NCBI GenBank assembly: GCA_029857655.1
Contig: JAOUGR010000009.1
Span: 1 to 15,746, forward strand
Length of the DNA: 15,746 nucleotides
Direction of reading: 5' to 3'
From: Gammaproteobacteria bacterium
GTDB taxonomy: Bacteria > Pseudomonadota > Gammaproteobacteria > Steroidobacterales > Steroidobacteraceae
Positions 8,732 through 15,439 of the stretch are shown here, one piece after another. The position numbers and the translations under genes are program-made. Each line of letters opens with the position of its first letter. Position 1 is the stretch's first letter. Below the pieces are notes generated by a model, which made no database searches, was not told the DNA's origin, and was given only the letters and a program-made list of their open reading frames with translations.

Positions 8732-9775
8732 ATGATCGAACAGGACCGGGTCGTTGCCGCATTGCCCACGCGTGAGGACGAGGCACTGGAACGCACGGTG
8801 CGTCCGCGGCAGATGGCCGAGTTCGTGGGCCAGGCCCCGGTCAAGGAGCAGATGAGCATATTCATCGAAGCGGCTCGCCGGCGCGGCGAAGCCCTCGATC
8901 ATGTGTTGATCTTTGGCCCCCCAGGCCTCGGCAAGACGACGCTGGCGCATATCATCGCAAACGAACTCGGCGTTAGCATGCGCCAGACTTCCGGCCCGGT
9001 GCTGGAGCGTCCCGGCGACCTGGCGGCCATACTGACCAACCTGCAGCCCCGCGACGTGCTGTTCGTGGACGAGATCCACCGCCTGAGCCCGGTCGTCGAG
9101 GAGATCCTCTATCCGGCAATGGAGGACTATCAACTCGACATCATGATCGGCGAGGGACCCGCGGCCCGCTCGATCAAGCTCGACCTGCCGCCATTCACCC
9201 TGGTCGGCGCGACCACGCGGGCTGGACTGCTGACATCCCCGCTGCGCGACCGTTTCGGCATCGTGCAGCGCCTGGACTTCTACACGGAAGAGGAAATCAG
9301 GTTGATCGTGCTGCGGGCCGCACGCATCCTGGAACTCGAGATCGACGCGGGTGGGGCGATCGCCCTTGCGCAACGCTCACGCGGAACGCCGCGCATCGCG
9401 AACCGGCTGCTGCGCCGCGTACGCGACTTTGCGGAGGTACGCGCGGCGGGGCGTATCGACCAGGCGGTCGCGGCGGCGGCCCTGGACATGCTGGAAGTTG
9501 ACCGTCAGGGACTCGACATCCTCGACCGCCGGCTCTTGAAGAGCATCATCGAGAAATTTGACGGCGGCCCGGTCGGCATCGACAGCCTCGCCGCCACGCT
9601 CGGCGAGGAGCGCGACACGCTCGAGGATGTCGTCGAGCCCTACCTGATCCAGCAGGGTTACCTGATGCGCACTGCACGCGGTCGCGTGGCGACCAAGAGC
9701 GCGTGGCGGCACTTCGGTCTCGAACCGCCGGCGGCCGATGCCGGGAGCGGCAACCTGCCGCTGTTTCGCGAATAG
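8732..9775 (+). CDS. ruvB: Holliday junction branch migration ATPase RuvB
   Basis: AAA+ hexameric motor that pumps DNA through the RuvA-bound junction. It is 347 residues, close to the E. coli length of 336. Seen in order: N-terminal [11 protein letters not shown]; Walker A GPPGLGKT (62-69); Walker B FVDEIH (111-116); sensor 1 GATTRAG (159-165); arginine finger R174 in [10 protein letters not shown]; then the sensor 2/small ATPase domain ([18 protein letters not shown]) and a C-terminal winged-helix domain ([17 protein letters not shown]). All ATPase residues are intact. The ATG lies 11 bases after ruvA with only a weak ribosome binding site, consistent with re-initiation inside the ruvCAB transcript. 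ybgC follows after 8 bases, tying the recombination genes to the tol cluster. Confidence 0.97.
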   Translation: MIEQDRVVAALPTREDEALERTVRPRQMAEFVGQAPVKEQMSIFIEAARRRGEALDHVLIFGPPGLGKTTLAHIIANELGVSMRQTSGPVLERPGDLAAILTNLQPRDVLFVDEIHRLSPVVEEILYPAMEDYQLDIMIGEGPAARSIKLDLPPFTLVGATTRAGLLTSPLRDRFGIVQRLDFYTEEEIRLIVLRAARILELEIDAGGAIALAQRSRGTPRIANRLLRRVRDFAEVRAAGRIDQAVAAAALDMLEVDRQGLDILDRRLLKSIIEKFDGGPVGIDSLAATLGEERDTLEDVVEPYLIQQGYLMRTARGRVATKSAWRHFGLEPPAADAGSGNLPLFRE

Positions 9776-9783
9776 ATGGCTGC

Positions 9784-10185
9784 ATGGGGACCTTCACGTT
9801 CCCGGTTCGCGTTTATTGGGAGGACACCGATGCCGGCGGTGTCGTCTATCACGCGAGCTATCTACGATTCATGGAACGCGCGCGCAGCGAGTGGCTGCGA
9901 GCTCTCGGTATCGACCAGGCCGCGCTGATCCGCGACGAACGCCTCCAGTTTGTCGTGGTCGAAGCACAGATTCGCTACCATCGCCCGGCCCGCTATGACG
10001 ACGAGCTGCAAGTCTCGGTCGTGGTGACGGAGCGGGGCAGGGCGTCGTGGACCATGGCCCAGGAAATCCGGCGCACGTCGCCCGCAGGAGAATTGCTGGT
10101 CAGCGCGACAATTCGTGCCGCCTGCCTCGACTCTGAGAGCCTGAAGCCGAGACCGCTGCCGGCATCCTTGCTTGCCAATTCATAG
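9784..10185 (+). CDS. ybgC: acyl-CoA thioesterase of the Tol-Pal cluster, YbgC family
   Basis: Hotdog-fold thioesterase of 133 residues (E. coli YbgC 134) that hydrolyses acyl-CoA or acyl-ACP thioesters in the cytoplasm; its link to Tol-Pal function is mainly genomic. The N-terminal active-site signature VYWEDTDAGGVVYHASYL is clear, with catalytic D16 and conserved H23. The start at ATG 9784 fits the family length; the frame is open back into ruvB, but no plausible closer start exists. An ATG at 9776 lies in another frame and is not used. No good ribosome binding site is visible, so translation probably depends on ruvB just upstream. tolQ follows after 12 bases, the standard neighbour of ybgC. 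Confidence 0.93.
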   Translation: MGTFTFPVRVYWEDTDAGGVVYHASYLRFMERARSEWLRALGIDQAALIRDERLQFVVVEAQIRYHRPARYDDELQVSVVVTERGRASWTMAQEIRRTSPAGELLVSATIRAACLDSESLKPRPLPASLLANS

Positions 10186-10197
10186 GGAAACCGGGCA

Positions 10198-10881
10198 TTG
10201 AATGATCAACACTCGATATTTCAACTGATCCTGCAGGCCGGGCCCGTCGTCAAGTTCGTGATCCTGCTGTTGCTGGGCGCCTCGCTCGTGTCCTGGACCA
10301 TCATCTTTCGCAAGCGCCGGCTGCTGCGCGATGCCCATGTCGAGGCCAGCCGGTTCGAAGCCGCATTCTGGTCCGGTGGTGACCTCGGCAAGCTCTACCG
10401 CACGATCGAAGCCCGTGGTGGCACTGCGGTTGGCATGGAGGGCATCTTCGAGGCAGGGTTTGGCGAGTTCTCGCGCCTTCGTACCCAGTCGGGAATGACC
10501 CCGGACCAGGTGCTCGAAGGCGTGCGCCGCGCGATGCGTGTTGGGCAACTGCGCGAGATAGACCGGCTCGAAGAAAGTCTCGCCACCCTCGCGACCGTCG
10601 GCTCCACCAGCCCCTATGTCGGCCTGTTCGGCACGGTGTGGGGAATCATGGGTGCGTTCCAGGGCCTCGGCAATGTGCAGCAGGCGACACTCGCGCTGGT
10701 GGCGCCCGGCATCGCGGAGGCGCTGATCGCGACCGCGATGGGCCTGTTTGCCGCGATCCCCGCCGTGGTCGCGTACAACCGCTACGCCGACAAGGTCAAT
10801 CGCCTCGAACTGCGCTACGACACCTTCACCGAGGAGTTCTCGACCGTGCTGCAGCGTCACGCGGCGTCGCGAAACGCCTGA
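10198..10881 (+). CDS. tolQ: Tol-Pal system proton channel subunit TolQ
   Basis: Inner-membrane subunit that with TolR forms the proton-driven motor energising TolA. It is 227 residues (E. coli 230). Three transmembrane segments are visible: about 17-36 (VVKFVILLLLGASLVSW), 133-155 and 168-193. The large cytoplasmic loop lies between the first two. The ExbB/TolQ/MotA signature GLFGTVWGIMGAF and LIATAMGLFAAIPAV carry the channel threonines T146 and T179. The start is TTG at 10198: the only nearby ATG (10202) is out of frame, and the next in-frame Met is far inside the protein. AGGGA at 10184-10188 sits 9 bases upstream of the TTG. tolR starts one base after the stop. Confidence 0.95.
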   Translation: MNDQHSIFQLILQAGPVVKFVILLLLGASLVSWTIIFRKRRLLRDAHVEASRFEAAFWSGGDLGKLYRTIEARGGTAVGMEGIFEAGFGEFSRLRTQSGMTPDQVLEGVRRAMRVGQLREIDRLEESLATLATVGSTSPYVGLFGTVWGIMGAFQGLGNVQQATLALVAPGIAEALIATAMGLFAAIPAVVAYNRYADKVNRLELRYDTFTEEFSTVLQRHAASRNA

Positions 10882-10882
10882 A

Positions 10883-11347
10883 ATGACAGCCAACCCGCGC
10901 CGCCGCAAGCTGATGGGCGAGATCAATGTAGTTCCGTACATCGACGTCATGCTGGTGCTGCTGATCATATTCATGATCACCGCGCCGCTCCTGACCCAGG
11001 GCGTACAGGTCGAACTGCCGGACGCGAACGCGCAGCCGCTGGACCCAGAACTTCTGAAGGACCGCGAGCCACTCGTGCTGTCGGTGGACCGCGAGGGCCG
11101 TTATTACCTCAATGTCGGCGACGACGAGAAGAATTCGATTGAGCCAGATGAGGTTGCGCGCCGGGCAACGGCCGTGCTCAGCCGCGACAAGGCAACGCCC
11201 GTGCTGATCAAGGCAGACGAACGGGTACCCTACGGCCGCGTCGTTCAGGGCATGGTGCTGCTGCAACAGGCTGGCGCCACGAAGATCGGGTTTCTGACCG
11301 ACCCCAAGGCCGTGCGCGCACTCAAGGAACTCGAGCGGCGACGATGA
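10883..11347 (+). CDS. tolR: Tol-Pal system proton channel subunit TolR
   Basis: Single-span inner-membrane partner of TolQ (ExbD/TolR family); it also has a periplasmic domain that can contact peptidoglycan. It is 154 residues (E. coli 142). The N-terminal cytoplasmic stretch MTANPRRRKLMGEINVVPYI leads into one transmembrane helix at about 19-38, which holds the essential protonatable aspartate D21 (PYIDVMLVLLIIFMI). A periplasmic domain follows, ending GATKIGFLTDPKAVRALKEL. The ATG lies one base after the tolQ stop with no independent ribosome binding site, suggesting coupling to tolQ translation; Met11 is a less likely alternative start. The stop overlaps the tolA start (ATGA). Confidence 0.95.
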   Translation: MTANPRRRKLMGEINVVPYIDVMLVLLIIFMITAPLLTQGVQVELPDANAQPLDPELLKDREPLVLSVDREGRYYLNVGDDEKNSIEPDEVARRATAVLSRDKATPVLIKADERVPYGRVVQGMVLLQQAGATKIGFLTDPKAVRALKELERRR

Positions 11348-12108
11348 GCGTCGCCATGAGGCCTACGCTGGCGCCATTCGGCTGGGCAATTGCCCTGCAC
11401 GTGGCGATCGCCGGCCTGCTGCTGGTGAGCTTCGTGCTGCCCGAAGAGGAGCTTCCTCCTCAGGGCCTGCAGATCGAAGCAGTGATCGTCAACCAGGCAG
11501 TGCTGCAGGCTGCAGCGAGCCTGCGCAAGGAAGACGAACGGAAACAGGAGCGGCAGGCTGCGCTACAGCGCAAGGAAGAGGAGCGCATCGCGCGGATCGA
11601 AACCGAAAAAAGGGCCGTGGAGGAACGCCGGATCGAAGCCGATGAGGCCGAACGGCGGAAGACGCAGGCTGCAGCCGAGGCGCGCCGCAAGGCGGAAGCA
11701 GATGCGAAGCTGAAAGCCGAGCAGCAGGCGCGCGCCAAGGCCGCTGCTGAACAGAAGAGGAAGGCCGAGCGCGAGGCTGACCTCCGTGCGCGCCTGGCTG
11801 AAGAGGAAGAGCGAACCGGCGCGGCTTTCCAGAGTCTGAAAGCGCAGTACGTGGCTGCGCTGCAGGCCCATGTCGAGAGGCGCTGGTTCAAGCCACCCGG
11901 TACGCCCCTGGGGGCCACATGCGTCGCCTTCGTGACGCAGATCCCGGGCGGCGAAGTGGTTGCGGTCCGATTCGGTACTTGCAATGGTGGTGAGGCTTTC
12001 AGGCAGTCCGTCGAGAACGCGATCCGGAATGCCTCACCACTGCCGCCGCCGCCGCAACCGGCATTGTTCGAGCGCGAGGTGCGCCTGGTGTTCAAGTCGG
12101 AGGAATGA
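11344..12108 (+). CDS. tolA: Tol-Pal system periplasm-spanning protein TolA (compact form)
   Basis: Links the TolQR motor in the inner membrane to TolB/Pal at the outer membrane. The 254-residue protein has a single N-terminal transmembrane anchor at about 12-32 containing H19, the S/H/L-type face that contacts TolQR. A long charged Lys/Glu/Arg/Ala-rich helical region spans about 57-158, and a globular domain III lies at about 164-254. Domain III has two cysteines (C193 in ATCVAFV and C213 in GTCNGG), placed as in the conserved TolA disulfide. A proline-rich stretch, PLPPPPQP, lies near 232-239. The helical spacer is much shorter than in E. coli TolA (421 residues total). The start overlaps the tolR stop. 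The coiled region is low-complexity, so annotation rests on domain III and context. Confidence 0.93.
   Translation: MSVAMRPTLAPFGWAIALHVAIAGLLLVSFVLPEEELPPQGLQIEAVIVNQAVLQAAASLRKEDERKQERQAALQRKEEERIARIETEKRAVEERRIEADEAERRKTQAAAEARRKAEADAKLKAEQQARAKAAAEQKRKAEREADLRARLAEEEERTGAAFQSLKAQYVAALQAHVERRWFKPPGTPLGATCVAFVTQIPGGEVVAVRFGTCNGGEAFRQSVENAIRNASPLPPPPQPALFEREVRLVFKSEE
12099..12104 (+). promoter_or_regulatory. ribosome binding site that decides the tolB start
   Basis: GGAGGA lies within the last codons of tolA. It is 6 bases before ATG 12111, but abuts ATG 12105 (0 bases) and is 12 bases before ATG 12117. This favours 12111. A shorter GAGG (12107-12110) also sits 6 bases before ATG 12117, so that start remains possible. 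Confidence 0.5.
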
Positions 12109-12110
12109 GG

Positions 12111-13415
12111 ATGCCGATGATTCGACGCGTAATCGCCGTTTTTCTGCTGGCTTTTCTGCAGTCGGCCCCTGCGACGGCCGAGCTAACCGTGCAGATCCTG
12201 CGCGGGATGGCCGAGACCGTGCCGATTGCGATCGTCCCCTTCGGCTGGGAGTCGGACGGCGCCGCTGCCTGGGACGTCGCCGCCACCGTGCAGGCGGATC
12301 TCGAACGCAGCGGCAGGTTTCGCGCGCTGCCACGCGGCCAGATGCTCGAGTTCCCGCACCAGGCCGACGCGGCGGATCTTCCCGATTGGCGCATGCTGAA
12401 AGTGGATTACGTGGTCGTCGGAAATTTGCTGCGCCTCGCGGACGGGCGATTCGAGATTCGCTACGAACTGGTGCAGGTCGCAACGGGCGAGCGCCTGCTG
12501 GGGGCCGCGCTGCCGGCAGACCAGGGCGCACTGCTGCCCGCCAGCCACCGTGTCGCCGACGCCGTCTACGAGCGCATCCTGGGCGTACGAGGCGCCTTCG
12601 CGACCCGCATCGCCTATGTCGCCGTCGATGGGCCACTGACAGCCAGGACCTACCGCCTGATCGTAGCGGACGCCGACGGCGCCAACGAACGCATCGTATT
12701 CAGTTCACCCGAGCCGATCATGTCGCCGGCCTGGTCCCGGGACGGAAGCTCGCTGGCCTATGTGTCGTTTCACAGCAGCCTGCCAGCGATCTACGTGCAG
12801 ACGCTCAGGACCGGCGAACAGGTCCGGGTATCGGCCCGTTCGGGCATCAACAGCGCGCCCGCATGGTCACCGGACGGTGACCAGCTCGCGGTCGCGCTGT
12901 CGCGTCGCGATGGCAATGTGGACGTCTACCTGCTGTCGCTCGCGACCCAGGAGTTGCGCCGCCTGACCGACGACCCATCCATCGATACCGAGCCGGCATG
13001 GTCCCCGGACGGACGGTCGATCTATTTCACGTCGGATCGAGCCGGTGCCCCGCAGATCTATCGCCAGGGGCTCGCCGCCGGGGACCGGCCGCGCCGCATC
13101 ACATTCGAGGGCAGCTACAACGCCCGACCGCGGGTTTCACCCGACGGGCGCGAGCTCGCGGTCGTCACACTCGACCGCGGTGCCTACCGCATCGCCGCTG
13201 TGAACCTGGAGCATGGCGGCATGCGCATCCTGAGCAACGGCCGTCTCGACGAATCGCCGTCATTCGCCCCGAACGGGGCGGATATCATCTACGCGACCCG
13301 CGAGGGCGGACGCGGCGTGCTGTCGCTGGTGTCGATCGACGGCCACATCCAGCAGCGCCTGGCAGCGACCGCGGGCGAGGTCCGCGAACCTGCCTGGTCG
13401 CCATTCCTTTACTGA
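12111..13415 (+). CDS. tolB: Tol-Pal system periplasmic beta-propeller protein TolB
   Basis: Periplasmic protein that binds Pal or TolA alternately. From ATG 12111 it is 434 residues (E. coli 430). A signal peptide with two arginines, a hydrophobic core (VIAVFLLAFL) and a likely cut after APATA leaves a mature start ELTVQIL. An alpha/beta N-terminal domain extends to about residue 165. A six-bladed beta-propeller follows, shown by repeated WSPDG-type blades: SPAWSRDGSSLAYVS, APAWSPDGDQLAVA, EPAWSPDGRSIYFTSDR, RPRVSPDGRELAVV, SPSFAPNGADIIYATR and the closing EPAWSPFLY. Three in-frame ATGs compete (12105, 12111, 12117); spacing from GGAGGA favours 12111, and all give the same mature protein. 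ATG 12105 would overlap the tolA stop. Confidence 0.95.
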   Translation: MPMIRRVIAVFLLAFLQSAPATAELTVQILRGMAETVPIAIVPFGWESDGAAAWDVAATVQADLERSGRFRALPRGQMLEFPHQADAADLPDWRMLKVDYVVVGNLLRLADGRFEIRYELVQVATGERLLGAALPADQGALLPASHRVADAVYERILGVRGAFATRIAYVAVDGPLTARTYRLIVADADGANERIVFSSPEPIMSPAWSRDGSSLAYVSFHSSLPAIYVQTLRTGEQVRVSARSGINSAPAWSPDGDQLAVALSRRDGNVDVYLLSLATQELRRLTDDPSIDTEPAWSPDGRSIYFTSDRAGAPQIYRQGLAAGDRPRRITFEGSYNARPRVSPDGRELAVVTLDRGAYRIAAVNLEHGGMRILSNGRLDESPSFAPNGADIIYATREGGRGVLSLVSIDGHIQQRLAATAGEVREPAWSPFLY

Positions 13416-13420
13416 GCGTG

Positions 13421-13434
13421 CGCGGCGTGCCGCG
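13421..13434 (+). other. possible small hairpin in the tolB-pal gap
   Basis: CGCGG (13421-13425) pairs with CCGCG (13430-13434) around a CGTG loop. TTTT (13440-13443) follows 5 bases later. It could act as a weak attenuator or RNA-stabilising element that sets Pal expression relative to TolB. The T-run is short and the stem is only five pairs, so this may be chance in GC-rich DNA. Confidence 0.2.
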
Positions 13435-13459
13435 TCGTGTTTTGATGTGAATCCGAGCC

Positions 13460-13465
13460 AAGGAG
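13460..13465 (+). promoter_or_regulatory. strong ribosome binding site of pal
   Basis: AAGGAG sits 8 bases before ATG 13474. It rules out the in-frame GTG at 13447, which would place the lipoprotein signal nine residues too far in. It is the clearest Shine-Dalgarno sequence in the tol region, in keeping with the high abundance typical of Pal. Confidence 0.7.
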
Positions 13466-13473
13466 TCTTACCG

Positions 13474-14016
13474 ATGCGTCTGATACCAATGCTGTTGATT
13501 GCGACGAGCGCATTGCTGCTCGCCGGTTGCCCGAAGAAACCGACCACCGTGCCGGATTCGCAGCCCGATACCTCCGTATCTGGGGATTCCGGTGCCGCAG
13601 GCGCAGGCGGCGAGGGCCAGGTCGGCCAGTCGCGCAGTTTGCCGGATTCAGGGGCAGGCGCCAGCGCGACCAGCGCGCCCGCTGGGGTTGCGACGGTGAT
13701 TTACTTCGATTTCGACCGTAGCGACATTCGGCCGGAATACGCGACCGCCATCAGCGCCCATTCCAAGCACCTGGCCGCATTCGGGGCGGCACGCGTGCGC
13801 CTCGAGGGCCATACGGACGAGCGCGGCTCGCGTGAATACAACATCGCGCTCGGAGAGCGGCGCTCGCAGGCCGTGCGGCGCGCCTTGCTGCTGCAGGGGG
13901 CCACCGATGTCCAGCTCACCACCGTCAGCTATGGCGAGGAACGCCCGGCGGTCGAGGGCAGCGACGAGGCCGCGTATGAAAAGAACCGGCGCGTCGAAAT
14001 CGTCTACGGGCGCTGA
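13474..14016 (+). CDS. pal: peptidoglycan-associated lipoprotein Pal
   Basis: Outer-membrane lipoprotein that binds peptidoglycan and is gathered at the division site by TolB/TolA. The 180-residue precursor has a lipoprotein signal with lipobox LAGC (16-19), so C19 is the lipidated N terminus. Residue +2 is Pro, not the Asp that retains lipoproteins in the inner membrane. A Gly/Ser/Ala/Asp-rich flexible linker spans about 24-70. The OmpA-like domain at about 73-180 shows YFDFDRSDI, EGHTDERGSREYN and LGERRSQAVRRAL, with the peptidoglycan-binding D115 and R130 conserved, and ends YEKNRRVEIVYGR. The start is chosen from AAGGAG eight bases upstream. It is separated from tolB by 58 bases, the largest gap in the ruvC-queC train, and followed by cpoB after 4 bases. 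Called oprL in Pseudomonas. Confidence 0.96.
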   Translation: MRLIPMLLIATSALLLAGCPKKPTTVPDSQPDTSVSGDSGAAGAGGEGQVGQSRSLPDSGAGASATSAPAGVATVIYFDFDRSDIRPEYATAISAHSKHLAAFGAARVRLEGHTDERGSREYNIALGERRSQAVRRALLLQGATDVQLTTVSYGEERPAVEGSDEAAYEKNRRVEIVYGR

Positions 14017-14020
14017 ACCC

Positions 14021-14743
14021 ATGAGCTGGAGAGCCGCAACGGGCCTGGCGGTTGCCGTACTGGTGTCGGCGGCAGCCGCGCCCGCCAGGTCGCAATCGCA
14101 GGGCGAGCGCATCGGCTCCCTGGAACAGCGCATGGGCGCCGTCGAACAAAAACTCGATAACCAGGCCCTGCTTGAAATGTCGCACCAGCTCGATGCGCTA
14201 AGCGCCGAGATTCGCGCGCTGCGCGGTGAGCTGGAGGCAACGCAGCACGATCTCGATGCCGCTCGCCGCCAGCAGCGCGACCAGTATGTTGACCTGGATG
14301 CGCGGCTGCGTACGGCCGAAACGGCGATGACCGCCGCACAGGCCACGACTCCTGCCGCCGGACCGGACGCCGAATACCAGGCTGCATTCAATTTGCTGAA
14401 GGAGGGCCGCTACGACGAAGCGGCGGCGGCGTTCAAGGCATTTCTCGGGCAGCACCGGGAACACGAACTTGCGGCGAATGCGCAGTACTGGCTCGGCGAG
14501 GTGTACTACGTGAAGCGCGCCTTCCCGGCAGCCCTTGCGGCTTTCGAGACCGTGCTGACGCAATTTCCCGCTTCGCGGAAGCTGCCGGATGCCCTGCTGA
14601 AGGCCGGCTACTGTCACTATGAACTGGGGAATTATGGTCTGGCGCGCAGGGCGCTTGCGCGTGTCACGCAGGAATTCCCCGATGCGACCGCCGCGGCGGG
14701 AGCCGCCGAGCGACTCAAGCGCATGGCGGCCGAAGGACACTGA
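14021..14743 (+). CDS. cpoB: cell division coordinator CpoB (YbgF)
   Basis: Periplasmic TPR protein that in E. coli interacts with TolA and links peptidoglycan synthesis (PBP1B) to Tol-driven outer-membrane constriction. The 240-residue precursor has a signal peptide (MSWRAATGLAVAVLVSAAAA, likely cut near ARS-Q at 24/25). A predicted trimerising coiled coil at about 28-105 has heptad-like spacing (IGSLEQRMGAVEQKLDNQAL). A linker at about 106-115 leads to three tetratricopeptide repeats at about 116-149, 154-186 and 190-223 (YQAAFNLLKEGRYDEAAAAF and NAQYWLGEVYYVKRAFPAAL are the best). The start is 4 bases after the pal stop with no obvious ribosome binding site of its own. The position directly after pal is the usual one for this family. 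Confidence 0.94.
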   Translation: MSWRAATGLAVAVLVSAAAAPARSQSQGERIGSLEQRMGAVEQKLDNQALLEMSHQLDALSAEIRALRGELEATQHDLDAARRQQRDQYVDLDARLRTAETAMTAAQATTPAAGPDAEYQAAFNLLKEGRYDEAAAAFKAFLGQHREHELAANAQYWLGEVYYVKRAFPAALAAFETVLTQFPASRKLPDALLKAGYCHYELGNYGLARRALARVTQEFPDATAAAGAAERLKRMAAEGH

Positions 14744-14752
14744 GGAAACGCA

Positions 14753-15439
14753 ATGCAGGGCAGGGCGGTCGCCGCGTCCGATGCGCCGATGGCGGCAGTG
14801 GCACGTCTCAAGATAACCGAGACTTTCTATTCACTGCAGGGCGAAGCCGATGCGGCCGGCTGGCCCACGTTTTTCATTCGCCTGACGGGTTGTCCGCTGC
14901 GTTGCCAGTACTGCGACACCGCATACGCCTTTCACGGCGGTGAATGGCGAAACCTCGATGCACTGGTGGACGAGGCCCTGGCCTCGGGCGCGCGCCATGT
15001 CTGCGTGACCGGCGGCGAACCGCTGGCGCAGAAATCCTGTATTGCATTGCTTGCGCGCCTCTGCGAGGCAGGACTCCTGGTTTCACTGGAGACGAGCGGC
15101 GCAATCGATGCGAGCGGCGTCGACATGCGCGTCGTGCGGGTCATCGATGTCAAGACACCGGGCTCTGGCGAGTCGCATCGCAACCTCAACCTCGATGCGC
15201 AGCGCCTGCGTGCCAGTGACCAGCTGAAGTTTGTCATCTGCGACCGAAATGACTATGAATGGAGTCGCGAACTGCTGCGTTCGTGGCAGCTCGATTCGCA
15301 ATGCACGGTACTGTTCTCGCCAAGCTACCTGCAATTGTCCGCGGGACAGCTCGCCGACTGGATGCTGGCCGACCGCCTGCCCGTGAGACTCCAGGTCCAG
15401 CTGCACAAGGTTTTGTGGGGAGATTCGCCTGGCCGCTGA
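14753..15439 (+). CDS. queE: 7-carboxy-7-deazaguanine synthase (radical SAM) QueE
   Basis: Converts 6-carboxytetrahydropterin to 7-carboxy-7-deazaguanine in queuosine/preQ0 synthesis, using S-adenosylmethionine and a [4Fe-4S] cluster. It is 228 residues. The cluster motif CPLRCQYC gives C47, C51 and C54 (CX3CX2C). The substrate/cofactor motifs [12 protein letters not shown] and VTGGEPLAQ are conserved, as is the C-terminal VQLHKVLWG. The first ATG (14753) follows GAGGAAA about 5 bases upstream and is preferred. Met13 (ATG 14789), just before the conserved [15 protein letters not shown], would give a length closer to many homologues and is the alternative. It begins 9 bases after cpoB; queC overlaps or follows immediately. 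Confidence 0.95.
   Translation: MQGRAVAASDAPMAAVARLKITETFYSLQGEADAAGWPTFFIRLTGCPLRCQYCDTAYAFHGGEWRNLDALVDEALASGARHVCVTGGEPLAQKSCIALLARLCEAGLLVSLETSGAIDASGVDMRVVRVIDVKTPGSGESHRNLNLDAQRLRASDQLKFVICDRNDYEWSRELLRSWQLDSQCTVLFSPSYLQLSAGQLADWMLADRLPVRLQVQLHKVLWGDSPGR
15417..15422 (+). promoter_or_regulatory. ribosome binding site candidate for queC
   Basis: GGGGAG inside the end of queE lies 6 bases before an in-frame CTG (15429) and directly abuts an ATT (15423). The queC frame has no ATG, GTG or TTG between its upstream stop (15384-15386) and the conserved core, apart from GTG 15468. The site therefore bears on the choice of start. Confidence 0.35.

Noticed and set aside
11518..11817. Repetitive Lys/Glu/Arg/Ala-rich stretch in tolA considered as a DNA repeat
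   Set aside because: No exact tandem DNA unit is seen; the pattern is protein-level low complexity typical of the TolA helical domain.
13447..13473. GTG start for a longer Pal
   Set aside because: The extension would precede the lipoprotein signal by nine residues and would contain the AAGGAG site; ATG 13474 is correctly spaced.
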